Shown here: in pieces, positions 58,540 to 64,000 of the stretch
How positions within the stretch are numbered: position 1 is the first letter of the stretch
How the letters are laid out: each line of letters opens with the position of its first letter
Source: CAWAMR01 sp963783095
GTDB taxonomy: Bacteria > Planctomycetota > Planctomycetia > Gemmatales > Gemmataceae
Assembly (NCBI GenBank): GCA_963783095.1
Contig: CAWAMR010000004.1
Location: forward strand, 124,001 to 188,000
Direction of reading: 5' to 3'
DNA: 64,000 bases
Position numbers and translations under genes: made by a program
The notes under the pieces: generated by a model
Database searches by the model: none
The model's input: the letters and a program-made list of their open reading frames with translations, nothing else
Told to the model about the DNA's origin: nothing

Positions 58540-58684
58540 TGCGTGGATGTAACCAACTTCTCTGGGGGGTTGTCGTAGCGGCGGCTGAAACGATCGTAGC
58601 GGCGGCATCCTGCCGCCGAGAGTTTGCAGACGGCGGCTGGAAGCCACCGCTACGACCCCAGAGAATGTGGTTACACCCGTGCGT
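58540..58684. repeat. Imperfect inverted repeat of about 43-bp arms
   Basis: Arms 58540-58582 and 58642-58684 share GTGTAACCA/ATGTAACCA, CTCTGGGG and GTCGTAGCGG cores as reverse complements. The interior contains a further hairpin (GGCGGCA-TCC-TGCCGCC at about 58600-58618). The 58450-58783 interval contains no gene that I can support. Confidence 0.8.
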
Positions 58685-58783
58685 AACGTCCATGAGTCTG
58701 TATTGACGGATTCATGATCCAATGGCATTGTTTTCGTTGTTAGTCAGGTCGAGCGACCATGGCAGGTCGAGGAGCTGAAGAAA

Positions 58784-59311
58784 ATGACGACCATCAAACG
58801 AGGTACTGGAATACTGCTCGTACTCGGCATTTCGGTTATGGGAACCGGATGCGCTACCGATACCGGCACCGGGGCACTTGTAGGCGCGGGTGCGGGTGGC
58901 GGCATTGGCACCCTTTTGGGGGCTGCGACCGGTCACCCACTCGTGGGGGCAGCCGTCGGGGCTGGAACAGGGGCATTGGTCGGCGGGGCTGTCGGCAATA
59001 ACATGGATGCCCAGAAACAACAGGCTCAGGCTCAGGCCGCCGCTATAGCGGCCGGCCCGCCGATGGGACTGGCCGAAGTTATTGACATGACCAGGAAGGG
59101 AATCGATGAAGGGATCATTATCAATCAAATTCGCAACACCCGTTCGACGTTCATGTTGTCGAATGGAGATATTGATCTGCTCCAGCAGAATCGTGTCAGT
59201 CCCAACGTGATTATGGAGATGCAGCATCGCCCGCCGGTAGTCTATCGTCGGCCACCGCCCTATTATTATGCCCCGCCACCACCTGTCGCCATCGGCTTCG
59301 GCTATCGGTGA
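58784..59311 (+). CDS. Glycine-zipper lipoprotein-like protein
   Basis: 175 residues. The N-terminus ILLVLGISVMGTGCATDTG is a signal with a plausible lipobox cysteine (C23), so attachment to the outer membrane by lipid is likely. A glycine-zipper segment (about 30-72, repeating GALVGAGAGGGIG and VGAAVGAGTGALVGG) gives two small-residue helices. The centre (MTRKGIDEGIIINQIRNT) is helical, and the end is proline/tyrosine-rich (PPPYYYAPPPP). Proteins of this type occur in cell envelopes; no enzymatic role is known. An intrinsic terminator follows at 59339. Confidence 0.8.
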   Translation: MTTIKRGTGILLVLGISVMGTGCATDTGTGALVGAGAGGGIGTLLGAATGHPLVGAAVGAGTGALVGGAVGNNMDAQKQQAQAQAAAIAAGPPMGLAEVIDMTRKGIDEGIIINQIRNTRSTFMLSNGDIDLLQQNRVSPNVIMEMQHRPPVVYRRPPPYYYAPPPPVAIGFGYR

Positions 59312-59338
59312 TCGGCGATCGCCCCGCTATCGGTTTCC

Positions 59339-59366
59339 ACGGAGAGCAATTGCTCTCCGTTTTTTA
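59339..59366 (+). terminator. Intrinsic terminator of the glycine-zipper gene
   Basis: A perfect 22-base palindrome (ACGGAGAGCAA and its complement, loopless centre AATT) followed at once by six T; 28 bases after the stop codon. Confidence 0.9.
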
Positions 59367-59504
59367 TGCGCTTTGACGGCAAAATAACGGGACATCCCAA
59401 GGCGATGAGCAAATCATCTGCCCATGGCGATGACCGGTTCGTTTTGCGGTGCACTGATTCTCGAAGCACCGGGCTGGACATTTTTTAGCTAGCGCTTCGT
59501 CAAG

Positions 59505-59725
59505 GCTAAGTGGTCCTTTTTGCAATTTAAGTGTAGGGTTCGCCGAGGCGAGCGGCGCGGCGTAAGCGCGACGTGGCAACCAGTACTGGTACGCTCGCTT
59601 TTTTCTCCGTGTTGAACTTGTTGACAGAGGATCAGACCACTGGCGGTGGTAGCCACGTCGCGCTTACGCCGCGACGCTCGCCTGTGGCTTTAACCCTACT
59701 TAATTGCGAAAAGGACTACGAAGCC
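59505..59725. mobile_element. MITE-like element, about 220 bp
   Basis: Imperfect terminal inverted repeats of about 63-70 bases: GGTCCTTTTTGCAATT at the left and its counterpart ending AATTGCGAAAAGGACT at the right, continuing inward through GGCGTAAGCGCGACGTGGC. The interior of about 70 bases has no coding capacity. I could not see a convincing target duplication. It resembles a non-autonomous transposon whose transposase lies elsewhere. Confidence 0.75.
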
Positions 59726-59753
59726 TGAGCGGAAATGACTACCAGAAAAGGAA

Positions 59754-59789
59754 AAAAGACTTGAAAGGTCAACACCTTTCAAGTCTTTT
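59754..59789 (-). terminator. Intrinsic terminator of the BON-domain gene (bidirectional)
   Basis: A 16-base perfect stem (AAAAGACTTGAAAGGT and complement) around a four-base loop, with T runs on both strands; it lies 19 bases past the stop of the minus-strand gene. Confidence 0.9.
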
Positions 59790-59807
59790 GCTGTCGCGTC
59801 AGTGAGT

Positions 59808-60680
59808 TTAGGGTGACTCGCCTGGGGCCTCGATTTCATTACGAACCAGTCTTACTCCAGCGGTTAGCCGAATCAATCCTTCCGCCAGACGTTTTTCATC
59901 GTCGCTGGCTGCTCGTCCCTTCAAGACCACCACGCCATCTTCCATTTCCACCTGGATCGCCGCTGGATTCTTGATGGTCGAAGATCGATAGATGACCGCC
60001 TGAAGATCCGCTCGCCGTTGTGAAGCTTGAACGGTGCGAGTCGGGAACTTGACCGTTGCCACGTATGATACTCGCGTTGCAGTCTGGTTGGTAGAAGACG
60101 GGGAAAACTTCGTCCCGCTCGAGGATCCGCCGCCACCAAACGATCCGCCGGAATTGCCGACTGAAGCCCGAGAACTCGACGATGTCGCGGTTCCGCCAAA
60201 AACCCCGGTACCGCTGCTGCTTCCGCCCGTACTCGACCCGAAAGAGGCCTGACCGAAGCCGCCCAGATTGGTGGTCGCCGATAAGCTGGTGGACGTGTTG
60301 TTGGTATTGAAGTTATTCGGACGGCCCATGTAATACGGATTCGAATAAGTGGGGCCAAGGAAATTGGTTGAACTCATCGAGTTCGTGGATGATCCACCGC
60401 TTGAGCCGGTCGAAGTCGTCAGACTCAGTCCGGTCGATGGATTAAAGGAGTTGCTGCCCGATGAGCCGCCTCCGGAACCACCACCTCCACCGCCGGAGCC
60501 ACCGCCTCCGCCACCCATGCCGCCTCCACCACCGCCACCCATGCCACCTCCACCGCCCCCGCCACCAGCTCCACCGCCCCCGCCACCCTGGCCGAAGACA
60601 GTGCCGGCGTGAATCAGCAGGAAGGAAAAGCCCAAAAGGAGGGCAGTTTGTTGGAAATATCGCCTTCGCAGAGATGTCAT
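59808..60680 (-). CDS. Secreted glycine-rich protein with C-terminal BON domain
   Basis: 290 residues. A signal peptide (about 1-31, ending TVFGQ) is followed by 45 residues that are almost only glycine with Met and Ser, then Ser/Asn/Thr/Gly-rich sequence to about 200. The end is a BON domain: LQAVIYRSSTIKNPAAIQVE, then DGVVVLKGRAASDDEK and LTAGVRLVRNEIEA. BON domains bind membranes or ligands in envelope proteins. The polyglycine tract is unusually pure. Frame is intact in spite of the low complexity. Confidence 0.85.
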   Translation of the reverse strand: MTSLRRRYFQQTALLLGFSFLLIHAGTVFGQGGGGGGAGGGGGGGGMGGGGGGGMGGGGGGSGGGGGGSGGGSSGSNSFNPSTGLSLTTSTGSSGGSSTNSMSSTNFLGPTYSNPYYMGRPNNFNTNNTSTSLSATTNLGGFGQASFGSSTGGSSSGTGVFGGTATSSSSRASVGNSGGSFGGGGSSSGTKFSPSSTNQTATRVSYVATVKFPTRTVQASQRRADLQAVIYRSSTIKNPAAIQVEMEDGVVVLKGRAASDDEKRLAEGLIRLTAGVRLVRNEIEAPGESP

Positions 60681-60917
60681 GTGACTTTCTCCTTTTCGCC
60701 GTCCGTGTCTAACACGAACGAACTTAACTCACAATCATAACACGACGCAACTATCGGACGCTACAGCCAAATGGACAAATTGTCTGAAAAAGAATTCGTA
60801 ACGATTGTATCGGTTCAATCGGGAACTCGGATTGAAGGGGATTTTCCGAAAGAGATGATTCAACCCGTCTTGAACGCAGTTCAGGAAGTTCACCGGACAC
60901 CGGAGCAACGGCGTAGT
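60681..60917. other. Spacer between BON gene start and glycosyltransferase stop
   Basis: Holds the BON-gene promoter region, which is AT-rich near 60690-60760. A 79-residue plus-strand open frame beginning in it is not convincing. Confidence 0.4.
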
Positions 60918-62105
60918 TTATGCAGCTTTCGGGAATTCCAAACTTGTACGCTGTTTGCTGCCCAAAATCCATGCTTCCATTTTGGGACCGATGTCGTCCC
61001 AGGACGGTAGCAGTAAATTGCGGATTTCTTCCGTTTTTTCATGGGCGAAGGAATCGTTCATCATTAAACGAACCGCTTCTTTGACCGCCTCTGCAGTGGG
61101 TTCACTCATCCGAATTTGGCCGAGTGGGCTGAGCATCGCCACGCTGGGTATGGAGGAAGTTACGATGACCGGAACGCCAAGCGCGAGACTTTCGAGCGGT
61201 GGAAGCCCATAACCTTCCCTGAGCGCTGGATAAATCGTGGCCCGGCTCCCTCGGATCATTTTTGCCATTTCATCATCGCCGAGCGATCCGAACCATTGAA
61301 ATCGCGGTTGAGTGCCCAACAAATGCTTCAACACCTGCTGGTCTTCATCGCACATCCAGCCCTTCAGTCCGGCGAAGGTCAATTCAACGTCTAAGCCCTT
61401 CGACCAGAGTTCCCGGAATGCGTCCATCACGACCCGATGGTTTTTGCAAGGCTCCAGAGTACCGATGACGGCGAACCGGCGGCGTGAGGGGTCGAATGAA
61501 GGCTCCGCGCAACCAAGACTCTCAGCACCGAGTGGAAGCACTGGCCCTGGGGGGGCATGTCGGAAAGGACACGATGAATGGCCTGGTCGCGCAGTTTGTT
61601 CGGAGATATAAGCGCAATTGGGTAGCCCCCGCAATCCCCAAATATAGTTCATCATTCCGGATCCGAAACCGGGAATAAAAAGCTCCGGATGCAACCAGGG
61701 AAGCATATCGTAAACGAGTGCAAAGATACGTTCTGCCAAACCGTTCTTCGCTGCATTCAGGTAAAATTCGACTCGGCCTCCCTCCCAGAAAAGGGAAGCA
61801 AGGAGCAAGCCGGCGTAACTCGCAAATGCCGGCGTGCGAACCGGCGTGCCCAAGCCGGTTGAGCGGCGAATTTTAAGACGAATGGGATGGAGTGCTTCGA
61901 CGGGTGTTTGGAAAAACTCGACAACCAGATCGAGAACGGAAGGAGGCAACACGAAAAGTCGGCCCCGAGGGTCAATCCAGGCGGGAACCAATTGACTCGT
62001 ATTCGGCCAGGAGCGAACGATTTCGTAGCAAACGCGCTGAATCCCGGTCCTTAGAGGAACGCTAAGAAAATCGGTGAGATCAAAGAGGATTCGTCGTTCG
62101 GCCAT
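60918..62105 (-). CDS. Family 4-type glycosyltransferase (GT-B), with a compensated frame shift
   Basis: From MAERRILFDLTDFLSVPLR (62105) about 395 residues. The N-terminal domain has RTGIQRVCYEIVRSW and LVYDMLPWLHPELFIP. The C-terminal domain shows FAVIGTLEPCKNHRVVMDAF, then FQWFGSLGDDEMAKMIRGSR and the donor-binding ALREGYGLPPLESLALGVPV (E-x7-E). Between about 61605 and 61550 the residues look out of frame; two opposite indels, one in a seven-G run, would restore AIHRVLSDMPP. Probably makes a cell-surface glycan together with the upstream gene. Confidence 0.85.
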   Translation of the reverse strand: MAERRILFDLTDFLSVPLRTGIQRVCYEIVRSWPNTSQLVPAWIDPRGRLFVLPPSVLDLVVEFFQTPVEALHPIRLKIRRSTGLGTPVRTPAFASYAGLLLASLFWEGGRVEFYLNAAKNGLAERIFALVYDMLPWLHPELFIPGFGSGMMNYIWGLRGLPNCAYISEQTARPGHSSCPFRHAPPGPVLPLGAESLGCAEPSFDPSRRRFAVIGTLEPCKNHRVVMDAFRELWSKGLDVELTFAGLKGWMCDEDQQVLKHLLGTQPRFQWFGSLGDDEMAKMIRGSRATIYPALREGYGLPPLESLALGVPVIVTSSIPSVAMLSPLGQIRMSEPTAEAVKEAVRLMMNDSFAHEKTEEIRNLLLPSWDDIGPKMEAWILGSKQRTSLEFPKAA

Positions 62106-62157
62106 ACTGCTGCGCAGCCTTTCCCGAATCCATCCCATACGAATCACGAAAACACAT

Positions 62158-64000
62158 CTAGGCCACCGCAGACAAACCGCGTGCTGCGATTCGAAGTTCT
62201 TCGAGCACTTTCCCGGCATATATCTTCAGGGAACGCCCTTCCGAAAATCGGTCCCAGCGTGAAGTCTGTCGTTGCCGATGCAAACCGGCCCTATACGCGG
62301 ATTGGATCGATTCCGCGATCAGGAATGCCCCGATCGGCTCGCGTACTTCCATTACCACAGAGTCCAAAGCCAAAGCTTGAGAGAGTTCTCGATTCATTAC
62401 CGTTGGGATTCGGGCATCCACGCAATCGAGAACGTCCATCGGTACGCCAAGCATCCCATGCGTCCGAAATACGACCCCGAAGTCTGCTGCAAGGTAATAA
62501 TCGGCAGGAATCGCACTACCGGATGAGACTTCATGAAGATGAAGGCGATCGCCATTGCCGATTCGGCCGGCAACCTTTTCCATCTCAAATGGTAGTGCCG
62601 AACCGATGCTGCCGACCCAATGCGATTCGGCATCGATGCCCCACCGGCGTAATTGTTCGAGGACGTAAGGGATTTCCCAGTGACCCCATTCGTGGATGTC
62701 GCCGCCAGGCACCAATAAATGAACCCGGTCAGGTCGGAATCCAAGCCGTTCCTTGGCGTCGTTCCGAGATCGCACCGAAACGGCATCATCCGAAAATCGC
62801 CGCATGCCGCAAGGCGGCAAATGGACCACCAAGTGAATACCCCGGCCAGCAAGTCGGCGCTCGAGTTGTCGGGAATGTACGAACAACGGGTGAGCATTAC
62901 GGGCGATCGGTTCCAGGAAGGTCATCGGCATCCGGTGCGGATCTTTGAGCCATTCATCGAGTTCATTACCATCGACCGTGCGCTGGAGATACCGTCCTGC
63001 AACCTCCAGCGCAGAGTCATCGCCAAATACCTTTCGATGGAACTCGGTCAGTCGATCATCGAAAGTTATGCAGGGACCGGGATATTGATGATGTAAGGCC
63101 AGGATGCGTCGAAAAGCGGCGTCGTTGCCGAGCACGGCCAGCACGTGATCATAGCGCGGCGAAAGGTAGGGCAGGTTGCTCAGCGGATGAAAAGCATTGA
63201 TCCAGGGATCTCGGCGCGGCGATTGATTGGGCGCGAATACTTCCACATCGGCTTCTTCGGCAATCTCTTTCAGTACGCGCGCGAAATAATCCTCACCGGA
63301 TCGGACTGCACTCTCGATCGATGGCGTCTCGGGGTACGGCATCAACACCGCGATTCGCGGTCTGCACTCGGTTCGGGCTGAAACGGGTTCGACCCATTCA
63401 CGCTGCCAGCGCTCTCGAACCGCCAGCCAGACTCGCCCGGAAACATCGATTTCGTGATAACGACTGCCCATCGGCTCCTGCTGTCGATACAGACTTTCCC
63501 GAATGGATGGATCGTGCAGAAAGCGATCCATCCGCTTGGCCAGCATCTCGACATCATCCGGATCAAAAAGCGCTTCGGGTTGGTGAACGAGCTCCAATTG
63601 CGCCGGGCAACTCGCCGCGACGACGGGACAACCGCACGCGATGGCCTCGACGACGGGCAGCGAAAACCCTTCACTTTTTGACGGGCAAATGCAGGCCAAT
63701 GCGCGATGGTACAGGACAGTCAATTCTTCATCGCTGATGTCGGGAGTAAACTGGACATCACTATCGGCACCGCCATAGTCGCGGTGCATGGCCAGCAGTA
63801 CGCTTCGATAGCCTTCGACATAATGACCGGCGATCACCAGGCCGATTCGGCGGCCTTGTTTTGTTAAAATGCCGTGCGCTTTCATCGCGGCTTCGGCATT
63901 CTTCCGGGCATCGCCGCCGCCCAGTTGTATGAAGTATTTCCTCGGTGCAAACCGTGCGATCGAACCCCGCTGGGCAATGCGCTCAGCATCGAATTCGGTG
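62158..64000 (-). CDS. Tandem glycosyltransferase, 5' end beyond the window
   Basis: The frame is open to the right edge; the codons upstream of the internal ATG at 63885 (FAPRKYFIQLGGGDARKN) belong to the same protein. The part seen starts within a GT4 C-terminal domain, with FTPDISDEELTVLYHRAL and the donor motif CPSKSEGFSLPVVEAIACGC. From about 200 residues later a second GT-B-like unit follows (RIAVLMPYPETPSIES, then FVHSRQLERRLAGRGI and LLVPGGDIHEWGHWEI) whose donor motif is not obvious. It ends 52 bases before the next glycosyltransferase gene on the same strand. Confidence 0.8.
   Translation of the reverse strand, partial: TEFDAERIAQRGSIARFAPRKYFIQLGGGDARKNAEAAMKAHGILTKQGRRIGLVIAGHYVEGYRSVLLAMHRDYGGADSDVQFTPDISDEELTVLYHRALACICPSKSEGFSLPVVEAIACGCPVVAASCPAQLELVHQPEALFDPDDVEMLAKRMDRFLHDPSIRESLYRQQEPMGSRYHEIDVSGRVWLAVRERWQREWVEPVSARTECRPRIAVLMPYPETPSIESAVRSGEDYFARVLKEIAEEADVEVFAPNQSPRRDPWINAFHPLSNLPYLSPRYDHVLAVLGNDAAFRRILALHHQYPGPCITFDDRLTEFHRKVFGDDSALEVAGRYLQRTVDGNELDEWLKDPHRMPMTFLEPIARNAHPLFVHSRQLERRLAGRGIHLVVHLPPCGMRRFSDDAVSVRSRNDAKERLGFRPDRVHLLVPGGDIHEWGHWEIPYVLEQLRRWGIDAESHWVGSIGSALPFEMEKVAGRIGNGDRLHLHEVSSGSAIPADYYLAADFGVVFRTHGMLGVPMDVLDCVDARIPTVMNRELSQALALDSVVMEVREPIGAFLIAESIQSAYRAGLHRQRQTSRWDRFSEGRSLKIYAGKVLEELRIAARGLSAVA

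Noticed and set aside
60349..60612. A proline-rich plus-strand protein
   Set aside because: It is only the complement of the glycine-rich tract of the BON-domain gene.
60771..61010. A 79-residue plus-strand open frame near the glycosyltransferase stop
   Set aside because: The second half is antisense to the glycosyltransferase, and the first half has no ribosome site or recognisable features.

Overview
The window looks like a chromosomal segment of a planctomycete, most likely a Gemmataceae-like member of the Planctomycetota. The evidence is a DUF1559 pseudopilin-like protein, a Ser/Thr kinase fused to a sulfatase-modifying-factor domain and leucine-rich repeats, a Tat-exported Gfo/Idh/MocA oxidoreductase, a PQQ-like propeller protein, an ECF sigma factor of the planctomycete type, proline/tyrosine-rich small secreted proteins and GC-rich DNA. 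I saw no rRNA, tRNA, CRISPR array or complete transposase gene.

Layout. 0-16 kb is mostly housekeeping and metabolism: gamma-glutamyltransferase and a propeller/membrane protein (minus strand), a DksA-like zinc-finger protein coupled to a phosphotransferase/P-loop kinase, phosphoglucomutase, an exported oxidoreductase, PcrA/UvrD helicase, holo-ACP synthase and a two-domain esterase. 16.9-24.6 kb is a tightly packed minus-strand operon for an unusual nucleotide sugar: GHMP sugar kinase, Fcl/ColC-like epimerase-reductase, both subunits of a thiamine-diphosphate E1 enzyme, a ColD-like PLP dehydratase (His in place of the PLP lysine), a B12-type radical SAM enzyme and a histidine phosphatase. 24.8-29.1 kb holds an ECF sigma factor, an EmrA/EmrB-type efflux pair and a potassium channel. 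29.5-33.2 kb is the kinase/SUMF1/LRR giant. 33.2-39.3 kb carries an SDR, an FHA protein, two secreted proteins and a large protein with a GH38-like C-terminal part.

39.3-50.7 kb is the most striking region: a plus-strand operon of TPR protein, degenerate J-domain protein, GrpE, Hsp70, zinc-ribbon protein, unknown protein, MoxR-type AAA+ ATPase, another unknown protein, and a 910-residue protein with a vWA-like domain followed by a probable beta-propeller. It resembles the MoxR-vWA-beta-propeller 'ternary' systems proposed as biological-conflict systems, here joined to a complete Hsp70 machine. 51.5-56.1 kb is a glycosyltransferase/ABC exporter operon. 56-60.7 kb has small hypothetical, J-like, glycine-zipper and BON proteins. 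60.9-64 kb holds two glycosyltransferase genes, the last running off the right edge.

Two features run through the whole window. Single-base frame breaks occur in about half of the genes, often with good coding potential continuing in the next frame, and some lie in homopolymers. This fits an unpolished assembly better than mass gene decay, so I give such genes as whole units with the breaks noted. Intergenic spaces also repeatedly hold perfect or near-perfect inverted repeats, several of whose arms are themselves hairpins.
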